Origin: Treponema sp. | GTDB taxonomy: Bacteria; Spirochaetota; Spirochaetia; Treponematales; Breznakiellaceae | Assembly (NCBI GenBank): GCA_031276615.1 | Contig: JAISND010000275.1 | Span: 1-11,248, forward strand | DNA: 11,248 bases | Direction of reading: 5' to 3' | Shown: positions 1 to 6,410 of the stretch, one piece after another | How positions within the stretch are numbered: position 1 is the first letter of the stretch | How the letters are laid out: every line of letters begins with the position of its first letter | Notes under the pieces: model-generated | What the model saw: the letters and a program-made list of their open reading frames with translations, nothing else | Database searches by the model: none | Told to the model about the DNA's origin: nothing | Made by a program: the position numbers and the translations under genes

Positions 1-346
1 CCACTACTACATGGTCAACGCCCAGGCACCCAAGGCGCGGCAGGACGCGGCCTGGAAATTCATCGGCTTTATGCTGAGCCATGCCGAAGAATACCTTACC
101 GAGGTAAGCCTTATCCAGCCCACCAAGGCCCTGTTCAATTCACCCGCCTACAAGAGCATGCCCTATTCCGATGTGTTCACCGGGGATTTCCAGCGCGGGC
201 ATATTGTGTACTACGGCGCCAACAGCGCGGAACTGCAAAGCCTGATCCGCGCGGCGGTTGAGTCGGTTATGCTTTCAGGCGAAACCCCCGAACGTGCCCT
301 GGCCACCCTTAAAGCGGCGGCGCAGGAGCTGATTGACGAACGGTAA
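1..346 (+). CDS. Sugar ABC transporter solute-binding protein, C-terminal part (5' end cut by window)
   Basis: The frame is open from the first bases (codons begin at base 2) and ends at TAA 344-346, leaving 114 visible residues. The ATG at base 11 is internal, not the start. The segment looks like the last helical lobe of family 1 carbohydrate-binding proteins: 'AAWKFIGFMLS', a conserved helix around 'PTKALFNSPAYK', and a terminal helix with 'GETPERALATLKAAAQEL', the usual ending of UgpB/MalE-like lipoproteins. It would bind a sugar outside the inner membrane and deliver it to the two permeases that follow. The stop overlaps the next start (TAATG), so translation is probably coupled. The substrate cannot be read from this fragment. 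Signal peptide and lipobox lie outside the window. Confident as a family, not as a specificity. Confidence 0.85.
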   Translation, partial: HYYMVNAQAPKARQDAAWKFIGFMLSHAEEYLTEVSLIQPTKALFNSPAYKSMPYSDVFTGDFQRGHIVYYGANSAELQSLIRAAVESVMLSGETPERALATLKAAAQELIDER

Positions 347-1266
347 TGAAAAAAAGAGTTTACAACGGCATCGAGAAGAAACAGGCCCGCTGGGGGTTTA
401 TCTTTGTAGTTCCCGCGATCCTTTTCTTTTCGGTGTTCAGCTTCTACCCGATACTGAACGCCCTGTTCACAAGTTTTTTTGACAAGCGGGTGCTGTCCCT
501 GGCGGCCCCGCCCTTTACAGGTTTCGGAAACTACATGTACCTCTTTACCTCGCGCACGGCGGGTTTCTGGAATTCCCTGCGGGCGACCTTTGTGTTTACC
601 CTGGGAACCTTCATTCCCCTTTTGGTGTTCAGCCTGATCTACGCGGTGTTTCTTACCCAGTTCACGGACCGGCGCGGGCGGGGATTCTTTCAAATTGCCT
701 ATTATACGCCGGCGGTACTTTCATCGGTGGTAGCCGCGGCAATCTGGATGCTGATGTTCGACCCCCGGGGACTTGCCAACCAGTGGATCAACACCCTGTT
801 CAGGACGGCCGGGGTGGATCACCGGTGGCTTGCGGACAGCGTTATGGTGCAGGTCTCCACAATGATAGTCTATTTCTGGAAGTACATCGGCTATTTTGTG
901 ATTCTTTTTATTACGGGCCTCTCGGCGATTCCGCCGGCCATTTACGAAGCCGCAACCATCGACGGTTCCGACAAGTGGCAGTCCTTCTGGAGGATCACCC
1001 TGCCCCTGCTGCGGCCCACGGTGGTACTGGTGTCGATAATGGCCATGCTTCAGTGCCTGAAAACCTTCAGTACCCAATACCTCTTTACCCAGTCGGGAGC
1101 GCCCCAGGCTCCGATTAACGTAATTACGCTGAACATCTACCGGACGGGCATAACGAACCAGCGGATCGGGCGCGCCAGCGCCATGAGCCTTGTACTCTTT
1201 GCGATCATGCTGTTACTTACCTGGATTCAGTTTCGCTTTTCCAGAGGCGACGATGTTGACTATTAG
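346..1266 (+). CDS. Carbohydrate ABC transporter permease, MalF/UgpA-like
   Basis: A 306-residue integral membrane protein of the CUT1 type. Hydrophobic segments fall at about residues 16-38, 80-104, 117-138, 168-192, 222-240 and 278-297, giving the usual six helices. The cytoplasmic EAA loop that docks on the ATPase lies at residues 200-220 (EAATIDG..., ending ITLP), with the invariant glycine at 207. Length and motif position match MalF/UgpA-type sugar permeases. The ATG shares its A with the TAA of the binding-protein gene, and an AGGAG at 324-328 is too far away for normal initiation, so coupling to upstream translation is likely. The partner permease starts 11 nt after the stop. No ATPase gene is present; such systems often use a shared MsmK/UgpC-type ATPase encoded elsewhere (family knowledge). 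Confidence 0.93.
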   Translation: MKKRVYNGIEKKQARWGFIFVVPAILFFSVFSFYPILNALFTSFFDKRVLSLAAPPFTGFGNYMYLFTSRTAGFWNSLRATFVFTLGTFIPLLVFSLIYAVFLTQFTDRRGRGFFQIAYYTPAVLSSVVAAAIWMLMFDPRGLANQWINTLFRTAGVDHRWLADSVMVQVSTMIVYFWKYIGYFVILFITGLSAIPPAIYEAATIDGSDKWQSFWRITLPLLRPTVVLVSIMAMLQCLKTFSTQYLFTQSGAPQAPINVITLNIYRTGITNQRIGRASAMSLVLFAIMLLLTWIQFRFSRGDDVDY

Positions 1267-1277
1267 GGAGAATCGTC

Positions 1278-2141
1278 ATGGCGCATAACATACATTCCGG
1301 CCGGGCGGGTTTCCACTGGTCAAAGCCCGTTGTCGGGATCCTCCTTTTGGCAATGCTGTTCTTTACCGTAATGCCCCTGGTGTTCATGTTCACCGCTTCG
1401 ATGATGCAGAAGAACCAGATCGTCAGGATGCCCTACAGCTGGATACCAAAGCCCTTCTTTTTTCAAAACTACCTCCAGGCCCTGAAGGGCAATGACGGCT
1501 CCTGGATTTTCCCCCGGAACATGCTCAACTCCCTCATCGTCTCGTCGGTAACGGCCCTGACTGCGGTGATCCTCGCTTCCGTTACCGGCTACGGCCTTGC
1601 GAAGTTCCGCTTCAGGGGACGCAATTTTGTTTTTATGATGATCATGGCGACCATGATGATCCCCTTTGAGGCCATTATGATTCCCCTCTACATGGTGGCC
1701 AGAGGGCTGCACATCCAGAACAGCTACGTGGGGCTTGTGCTGCCCTTCCTGGTCAGCGCCTTCGGCGTGTTCCAGATGAGGCAGTACCTGATCACCTTCC
1801 CCGGCGAGTACCTTGACGCCGCCCGGGTGGACGGCATGGGGGAACCCGGAATTTTCTGGAAGATAGTATTTCCCAACTGTACGCCGGTTATTGCAACCCT
1901 TTCGATCCTTTCGTTCAGGGGGCAGTGGGATAACCTGCTCTGGCCGCTGCTTGTCATCCAGAGCGAAAAGATGAAAACCATTCCCCTCTACATCTCGAAA
2001 TTTTCCGAGGAAAAAATGACCGATGAAGGGGCCATGATGGCAGTCGCCGCCATTGCAAGCATTCCCATGTTTATCCTGTTCTTCTCGCTCTCGAAATATT
2101 TCATCGGAGGTTCGGCGGTCTACGAATCCAGAAAGGGTTAA
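1278..2141 (+). CDS. Carbohydrate ABC transporter permease, MalG/UgpE-like
   Basis: A 287-residue second permease of the CUT1 system. Hydrophobic segments are visible at about 18-40, 83-107, 116-140, 148-166, 200-212 and 254-275. The EAA loop is at residues 178-199 (LDAARVDGMGEP..., ending IVFP). The C-terminus 'LSKYFIGG' is the standard MalG-family ending. A good ribosome binding site, AGGGAG at 1265-1270, overlaps the upstream stop codon and sits 7 nt before the ATG, which supports this start. It forms the transmembrane channel with the preceding permease. Substrate unknown. A short GC hairpin at 2150-2166 follows the stop but has no T-run, so the operon may read into the HAD gene. Confidence 0.93.
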   Translation: MAHNIHSGRAGFHWSKPVVGILLLAMLFFTVMPLVFMFTASMMQKNQIVRMPYSWIPKPFFFQNYLQALKGNDGSWIFPRNMLNSLIVSSVTALTAVILASVTGYGLAKFRFRGRNFVFMMIMATMMIPFEAIMIPLYMVARGLHIQNSYVGLVLPFLVSAFGVFQMRQYLITFPGEYLDAARVDGMGEPGIFWKIVFPNCTPVIATLSILSFRGQWDNLLWPLLVIQSEKMKTIPLYISKFSEEKMTDEGAMMAVAAIASIPMFILFFSLSKYFIGGSAVYESRKG

Positions 2142-2192
2142 ACCTGCCGCGCCGGGAATGCCGGCGGACAGGGGTTTGAAACCGCATGGTAT

Positions 2193-2807
2193 ATGAAACT
2201 TTTTATTTTCGACATGGGCGGCGTTGTTGCGAATAACGTCACCATTATTCCCCTTATGGCCGAATCGTTCGGCATAGGTGAAGCGGATTTTTTTCTCGGC
2301 GCCGGCTCCGATCCGGCGGCAACCCACACGTCGCCCTACCACTTGGGGGATATTGCGGCCCTTATGCGCGGCGAATTAAGCTCCGCCGAATTCTGGGAGA
2401 ATTTCAGCAGGCGGACCGGAATTGCCGTGCGGGGCGACCCCTGGTACGACTGTTTCAGGCCGGAGCTCAACAGCGATACCGCGGCGCTTGTTGCCGGCCT
2501 GAGAAAAAAGGGACGCCGCGTTGTATGTGGAACCAACACCCTGGAGGCCCATTTCCGCCGGCACGAAGAGCGGGGGGATTACCGTCTCTTTGACAGGGTT
2601 TACGCTTCGCACATCATGGGCATCATCAAGCCGGACCCCGCCTTCTGGCGTTTTATTTTAAAGGAAGAAGGGGCGCCGCCGGAGGAAACTTTTTTTGCCG
2701 ACGATCTTGCGGAAAACGTCGAAGCCGCGCGGAAGCTCGGCATCGGGGCGCATCTTTTTACCGGCGCGGGGGAATTGGCGGAAACGCTGAAATCCCTGGA
2801 AGGGTAA
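2193..2807 (+). CDS. HAD-superfamily hydrolase (probable phosphatase, YihX-like subfamily IA)
   Basis: A 204-residue cytosolic HAD protein. Motif I is 'FIFDMGGVV' with nucleophile Asp7; the second acidic residue of the usual DxD is replaced by Gly9, as in the DxGxV group that includes the YihX glucose-1-phosphate phosphatase. Motif II is CGTN (Thr114), motif III is Lys146 in 'IIKPDPAFW', and motif IV is Asp170-Asp171 in 'FFADD'. A helical cap occupies about residues 15-90. The substrate is not known; a sugar phosphate is plausible because the gene follows a sugar transporter by 51 nt on the same strand (inference). No convincing Shine-Dalgarno sits close to the ATG; an ATG at 2186 is out of frame. 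Cotranscription with the permeases is possible but unproven. Confidence 0.88.
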   Translation: MKLFIFDMGGVVANNVTIIPLMAESFGIGEADFFLGAGSDPAATHTSPYHLGDIAALMRGELSSAEFWENFSRRTGIAVRGDPWYDCFRPELNSDTAALVAGLRKKGRRVVCGTNTLEAHFRRHEERGDYRLFDRVYASHIMGIIKPDPAFWRFILKEEGAPPEETFFADDLAENVEAARKLGIGAHLFTGAGELAETLKSLEG

Positions 2808-3083
2808 TGGTATACCCGGCTGCCATCCGGGCCGGATGCTTCCCTGTCTGTCGTGGGCCGGCAAAACCCGTGCGAAAACCCGAAACAAAAGCCTGTACCG
2901 GGGGCGCACGGCGGGAGAGAGAAAAGGTCACGCCAAAGCGTGCGTAAAGAACGATCACGACCGTCTAGCCCCTGGCAAGGCAATGGCGCCCGCGGCAAAG
3001 TATATTGGTTAGGTTTTATGTCCGTTTTTGCCGGAACATTCCCCCATTGAACACTGTCACCCCTTTGTCGTAGTATCAATATC
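2808..3083 (+). other. Intergenic region between the HAD gene and pheT
   Basis: I see no gene in these 276 bases. They hold a palindrome at 2824-2838 (CATCCGG, one base, CCGGATG), just after the HAD stop, which lacks a following T-run and so is a weak terminator candidate. A second stem pairs CGCACG at 2905-2910 with CGTGCG at 2939-2944. The right end carries the pheT promoter candidate. Open frames on both strands here look like by-products of high GC content. Confidence 0.6.
3047..3076 (+). promoter_or_regulatory. Sigma-70-type promoter of pheT, placed for leaderless transcription
   Basis: TTGAAC at 3047-3052, an 18-nt spacer, and TAGTAT at 3071-3076. Seven bases separate the -10 box from the ATG at 3084, so the expected transcription start is at or next to the A of the start codon. 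No Shine-Dalgarno sequence is present upstream of that ATG, which agrees with a leaderless message. Boxes were read by eye; the promoter is inferred. Confidence 0.5.
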
Positions 3084-4052
3084 ATGCCCAAAATTGATGT
3101 CAACGAAGAAGTTTTTTTCAGCCTGGCCGGACGCCGCTGGGAAACAAAAGAAGAACTGGAGAACGCCCTGGTCTGCGCGAAAGCGGAACTGGATTCGGTC
3201 TCCCTGCCGGAGGACGGCGGCAAAGGCCTCTCCCCGCCGGAACGGATTCTCAGGATAGAGCTGAACGACACCAACCGTCCCGACCTGTGGGGAACCGCGG
3301 GCTGCGCCCGGCAGCTGCGGGTGTACAACGGCGGCAAGCGGCCGGAGTATCCCTTCTTTTCCCGCCCCGGCGATTTGAAAAAAACAGGCCGCAGGGTCAT
3401 CGTGGAACAAAGCGTTAAACAGGTGCGTCCCTACCTGGCCGGTTTTGTCGCGTCGGGCAAGGCCATCAGCGACCCCATGCTGCGGGATATGATTCAGACC
3501 CAGGAAAAACTTGCCTGGAATTTCGGCCGCAGGCGGCGCACCATCTCTATGGGACTGTACCGCATCGCCATTATCAAGTGGCCCATTATTTACCGGGGGG
3601 TAGACCCGGACAGCGTATCCTTTGTGCCGCTCCAGTGGGATGTGCCCCTTACCCTGCGGGAAATTCTCAAACAGCACCCCAAGGGAAAGGAATACGCCTT
3701 CATCCAGGAGCATGAACCGATCCATCCCCTCCTTCTCGATTCGGAAGGCGGCATCCTTTCCTATCCGCCCGTTATCAATTCCGCAAAGCTCGGCGCGGTA
3801 CAGGTCGGCGATACGGATCTTTTCGTGGAAATCACCGGAACGGATCAGACATCGGTAAACCTGGCCATTTCCATTGTGGCCTGCGATCTGGCGGATAACG
3901 GTTTTACCGTTGAACCGGTAGAAGTTGAGTACGAATACGACACCCCCTTCGGGAAAAAATGCGTCACCCCCTACTACTTCCAGGAGCCGGTCTTTTGTTC
4001 GCTGGCGCGGATTGAAAAATTTTTGGGCGAACAACTCGCCGCCGGTGCATGA
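3084..4052 (+). CDS. pheT: PheT N-terminal fragment (core and editing domains, start of B5) up to the internal TGA
   Basis: If the TGA at 4050-4052 terminates, this 322-residue product contains the N-terminal region, the B3/4 editing region and the first helix of B5. The start is chosen because 'MPKIDVNEEVF' matches the usual first residues of archaeal-type PheT. There is no ribosome binding site; initiation is probably leaderless. The fragment alone lacks the part that contacts PheS through the catalytic-like module, so it would not be expected to work without the second half. Confidence 0.75.
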   Translation: MPKIDVNEEVFFSLAGRRWETKEELENALVCAKAELDSVSLPEDGGKGLSPPERILRIELNDTNRPDLWGTAGCARQLRVYNGGKRPEYPFFSRPGDLKKTGRRVIVEQSVKQVRPYLAGFVASGKAISDPMLRDMIQTQEKLAWNFGRRRRTISMGLYRIAIIKWPIIYRGVDPDSVSFVPLQWDVPLTLREILKQHPKGKEYAFIQEHEPIHPLLLDSEGGILSYPPVINSAKLGAVQVGDTDLFVEITGTDQTSVNLAISIVACDLADNGFTVEPVEVEYEYDTPFGKKCVTPYYFQEPVFCSLARIEKFLGEQLAAGA

Positions 4053-4070
4053 GTCAACGCACTGGAACGC

Positions 4071-4853
4071 ATGGGCGTCCGCGCCGAAAAAGCACGCGCC
4101 GCGGAACGCGGGGAAACCGCCGGGACCGACGGCGTCCGCGCCTGGCCCCCCGAGTACCGCAACGATTTTCTCCACGCCGCCGATGTCGTTGAAGACGTGA
4201 TGATCGGCCGCTCCCTGGATTCCTTCAAACCCCAGCGCCCCGGAGACTTTACCGTGGGCAGGCTCAAGCCCATCACCCTTTTCAGCAGACAGGTCAAGGA
4301 AATAATGGCGGGCATGGGTTATCAGGAGATGATCTACAACTACCTTGGTTCCCGAAAGGATCTGGTTGAAAAAATGCGGGGCGACGGCAGGCGGATCGTC
4401 AGGATTTCAAACCCTATGACCGAAAACTACGAATACGTGCGGGATTCCGTCCTGGCTTCCCTTATGGCAAGCGAATCCGTTTCCGGCCATTCGGCCTATC
4501 CCCACCGGATCTTCGAGGTTGGCAAGGTTGCCTATCTGGATGAGGCCGAAAACTACGGCGCCGCCACCCGGCAGTACATGGGATTTCTCCAGGCCGACAG
4601 GGACGCCAGCTTCAATACCGCCGCAGGCCAGATGCAAACCCTGTTTTACTATCTTTCCAGAGAATATGACGTGGAGGAAACGGAAGATCCCCGGTTCATT
4701 CCCGGACGCGCCGCCGCCGTTGTGTACGGGGGCGAAAAAATAGGCGTTTTCGGCGAGATTCATCCCGGGGCGCTGGAAAACTGGGGTATCACCATTCCCT
4801 GTACCGCGGGTGAAATTGATCTGGATTCTTTAATGGGAACCTCTGAAAACTGA
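4071..4853 (+). CDS. pheT: PheT C-terminal fragment (rest of B5 and catalytic-like domain) downstream of the internal TGA
   Basis: The first ATG after the internal stop lies 18 nt downstream in the same frame and would give 260 residues. This Met is the conserved Met of 'LERMG', so it is an internal residue in intact relatives; using it as a start would be opportunistic. Only a weak GGA at 4063-4065 precedes it, so translation would rely on reinitiation after the TGA. The segment carries 'YQEMIYNYLGS' and 'NPMTENYEYVRDS' (typical of the catalytic-like domain) and ends 'CTAGEIDLDSL'. The terminal TGA lies inside a palindrome that opens the next intergenic element. Confidence 0.7.
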   Translation: MGVRAEKARAAERGETAGTDGVRAWPPEYRNDFLHAADVVEDVMIGRSLDSFKPQRPGDFTVGRLKPITLFSRQVKEIMAGMGYQEMIYNYLGSRKDLVEKMRGDGRRIVRISNPMTENYEYVRDSVLASLMASESVSGHSAYPHRIFEVGKVAYLDEAENYGAATRQYMGFLQADRDASFNTAAGQMQTLFYYLSREYDVEETEDPRFIPGRAAAVVYGGEKIGVFGEIHPGALENWGITIPCTAGEIDLDSLMGTSEN

Positions 4854-4996
4854 AGTTTTCAGAAGCAGCTTTAGCTGCGGTTTTCCTGAAATACCGGAAA
4901 TTTGAGCCTGAAGGCTCTTGCGGTTTTTCAGGTTTTCAACCTTGCAAAACTGCGAATTTCAAGGCTGCTTCCCCAAAACTGAAGTTTTGGGGAAGC
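4842..4996. repeat. Hairpin-tiled intergenic element overlapping the pheT stop codon
   Basis: Almost every base can pair. Palindrome 4842-4863 (10-nt arms around GA) contains the pheT stop. GCAGCT/AGCTGC pairs at 4865-4878. A 48-nt hairpin at 4885-4932 has 12-nt arms with one mismatch and an inner GAGCC-TGAA-GGCTC. A perfect 14-nt-arm palindrome spans 4967-4996. In addition GAAGCAGCTTT (4862-4872) pairs with AAGGCTGCTTC (4961-4971, one G-T), closing the whole element. The 14-mer AAAACTGAAGTTTT occurs at 4846-4859 and 4975-4988, and its reverse complement at 10888-10901. This suggests a dispersed repeat family. Confidence 0.7.
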
Positions 4997-5005
4997 CTCA
5001 TTTTT
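4967..5005 (+). terminator. Terminator-like palindrome after pheT
   Basis: A perfect stem of 14 bp (4967-4980 with 4983-4996), centred on GA, is followed after four bases by TTTTT at 5001-5005. The stem and T-run fit an intrinsic terminator for the pheT transcript. It is also the last module of the hairpin-rich element. Confidence 0.55.
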
Positions 5006-5040
5006 ACGAAAATCTAAAAACATTGAAGCGCCGCGCAGGG

Positions 5041-5064
5041 CCGCGCCATTAATAGGCGCGGAGG
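5041..5064 (+). promoter_or_regulatory. Hairpin overlapping the ribosome binding site of the lipoprotein gene
   Basis: CCGCGCC (5041-5047) pairs with GGCGCGG (5055-5061) around ATTAATA. The Shine-Dalgarno GGAGG is at 5060-5064, so its first two bases are in the stem. This could dampen initiation. It may also be chance in GC-rich DNA. No clear promoter was found upstream; TTGAAG at 5023-5028 with ATTAAT at 5048-5053 has a 19-nt spacer and is weak. Confidence 0.35.
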
Positions 5065-5070
5065 CTTGTG

Positions 5071-6216
5071 ATGAAGCGAAACAACAAGGCGGATACCGGC
5101 CGGCCGGTATTTTCGGCGCTGCTGCTGGCGGCGGCTCTGGTTTCCTGCGAATTTTCCGGCGCTGAAGAAACGGCCGCCCCGGAAAAGGCGATATCCATTA
5201 TGACCTGGAACCTGCAGGCCCTTTTTGACGGAACCGATTCGGGAACCGAGTACGATGAATACACGACGGACGCGGACTGGTCGGAGGAAAAATACAAAGG
5301 AAGGATCAATGTTATCTCAAAGGCAATACAGGAAATGGAAAACGGGATTCCTGACATCATCGCCCTTGAAGAGATTGAATCCGGCAGGGTGTTGGAGGAC
5401 CTCGGCGCTTCCCTTTTAAAGGAAGGTCAAATGTGGACGCATTTTGCCGGCAATCCCGGCAGCGCCCTGGGGCTGGGTCTTATCAGCAGATTCCCGTTTG
5501 AAGGCGTATGGGTACATTCGATCAACGCCAATGGCGACGCGGCGGCGCGGCCGGTACTTGAAGCCCGCGTCAGCGCCGGAGGCGGGCCTCTTGCCCTCTT
5601 CGTCTGCCACTGGAAATCAAAGCTCGGCGGCGACGACGCAACGGAAGCCGCGCGGCGGGCTTCGGCGCGCATTATCCTGCGCCGCCTTCGGGAGCTTGCC
5701 TCGGAGGAGCCTTCCCTTCCGGTGATTATCATGGGAGACCTTAACGAAAATTACGACGAGTTTTACCGGAGGGACGGCTCGGTGATAAGCGCCCTTGTCC
5801 CCGACGACCCTCTCTGCGCGGGCATCACGGGGTTTTATGATCTTGACAGGGAAGATCCCGCGGCGGCCGCGCTTGCCGCCGATCTGCAAAAGGATTTTAT
5901 CATCCTCAGTAAAAACAAACCGCCGCTTGCCAGTTATTTTCCGGAACAGGCGCTTTGTGTTTACTCGCCCTGGGCAAAGGAGCTTGAAAACGGTTCCTAC
6001 TACTACCAGAACGCGTGGGAAACCATTGATCACTTTCTGCTTTCGGCGCAGCTCTTTGACGGGGCAGGCTGGGAATTTGAAAACGCCCTGACGCTTAATC
6101 AGCCCCCCTTTGGCAACCAGAACGGGCATCCCGCCGCCTATAATCCAGGAACCGGCACGGGCTTGAGCGACCATCTGCCGCTGCTACTGTTTTTGCAGTA
6201 CAGGAAAAGTCTTTAG
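5071..6216 (+). CDS. Endonuclease/exonuclease/phosphatase-fold lipoprotein
   Basis: A 381-residue protein of the EEP fold (DNase I, exonuclease III, inositol phosphatase). The ATG at 5071 is preferred over GTG 5068 because GGAGG (5060-5064) lies 6 nt before it. A signal peptide with hydrophobic core 'FSALLLAAALVSC' places a lipobox (LVS-C) at Cys26, so it is probably a lipid-anchored protein outside the inner membrane. Fold motifs are in order: 'TWNLQALFD' (Asn47), 'IALEEIES' (Glu100/101), 'CHWKSK' (His180), 'MGDLNE' (Asp223, Asn225), 'DHFLLS' (Asp320-His321) and 'SDHLPLLL' (Asp367-His368). All catalytic positions of the family appear present, so activity on nucleic acid or a phosphoester is expected, but the substrate is not deducible. 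It could be a nutrient-scavenging nuclease. It converges with the TPR gene. Confidence 0.87.
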   Translation: MKRNNKADTGRPVFSALLLAAALVSCEFSGAEETAAPEKAISIMTWNLQALFDGTDSGTEYDEYTTDADWSEEKYKGRINVISKAIQEMENGIPDIIALEEIESGRVLEDLGASLLKEGQMWTHFAGNPGSALGLGLISRFPFEGVWVHSINANGDAAARPVLEARVSAGGGPLALFVCHWKSKLGGDDATEAARRASARIILRRLRELASEEPSLPVIIMGDLNENYDEFYRRDGSVISALVPDDPLCAGITGFYDLDREDPAAAALAADLQKDFIILSKNKPPLASYFPEQALCVYSPWAKELENGSYYYQNAWETIDHFLLSAQLFDGAGWEFENALTLNQPPFGNQNGHPAAYNPGTGTGLSDHLPLLLFLQYRKSL

Positions 6217-6410
6217 GGGACGCATCGCAGAAATGAACCTCCCCGCCGCAAGCCTCCCCCGCGTAAGCGGGTTCTTGGGTATCAAACCCCACTGCGAATG
6301 AAGCGCGGCGGGATGACCTGGCAGGCCGGAACCCCGGTGCGCCGCAAGGCCGCGCATTGTTTTACGGACAGGCCGGAACGCCGTCAGGCGCAATACATTC
6401 CCTGCCGCCT
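6217..6410. other. Convergent intergenic region between the EEP lipoprotein and TPR genes
   Basis: No gene is seen in these 194 bases, which separate two convergent 3' ends. They contain a CCCGC-GTAA-GCGGG hairpin at 6258-6271, a longer possible pairing of CGCAG (6226-6230) with CTGCG (6292-6296), and an 11-base direct repeat CAGGCCGGAAC at 6322-6332 and 6369-6379. No hairpin is followed by a clear T-run in either direction, so termination signals are not obvious. Confidence 0.5.

Larger units (their letters stand above)
3084..4853 (+). pseudogene. pheT: Phenylalanyl-tRNA synthetase beta subunit, archaeal/spirochaete type, interrupted by one in-frame TGA
   Basis: PheT pairs with PheS to charge tRNA-Phe and edits mischarged tRNA. 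The frame from ATG 3084 to TGA 4851-4853 spans 589 codons, a normal size for the archaeal-type chain, but codon 323 (4050-4052) is TGA. Similarity continues without a gap across it: residues 309-322 end '...FLGEQLAAGA', and the codons after the stop read VNALERMG, together a typical B5-domain helix pair. The N-terminus 'MPKIDVNEEVFF' and 'IELNDTNRPDLWGTAG' (58-73) are hallmarks of this family; the B3/4 editing region covers roughly 90-265; the C-terminal 'GVFGEIHPG' belongs to the catalytic-like domain. Causes could be a point mutation, assembly error, readthrough, or a split protein. TGA also ends pheT itself and nfnB, so TGA is a normal stop here. Confidence 0.85.

Noticed and set aside
1320..2342. 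Long minus-strand open frame of 340 codons opposite the second permease and HAD gene
   Set aside because: It lies antisense to two well-supported genes, is rich in His, Gly, Asp and Glu as expected from reversed membrane-protein codons, and has no family motifs. By-product of GC-rich third positions.
2808..3083. T-box or other riboswitch in front of pheT
   Set aside because: No T-box sequence or antiterminator was seen, and the predicted transcription start lies at the ATG, leaving no room for a leader RNA.
4041..4075. Frameshift as cause of the pheT interruption
   Set aside because: Both halves lie in the same frame and the residues flow directly across the stop, so a base substitution explains it better than an insertion or deletion.
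4050..4090. Selenocysteine insertion at the pheT TGA
   Set aside because: PheT has no known selenocysteine, and the only nearby stem (4 bp, loop TCCG, 21 nt downstream) lacks the features of a bacterial SECIS.
3057..4175. Minus-strand open frame of 372 codons opposite pheT
   Set aside because: It is antisense to clear PheT homology, has no recognisable domain and no credible start signal. Its presence does not explain the TGA in pheT.
4842..4996. CRISPR-like array in the hairpin-rich region after pheT
   Set aside because: Repeats are palindromes of different length with no regular repeat-spacer periodicity and no cas genes.
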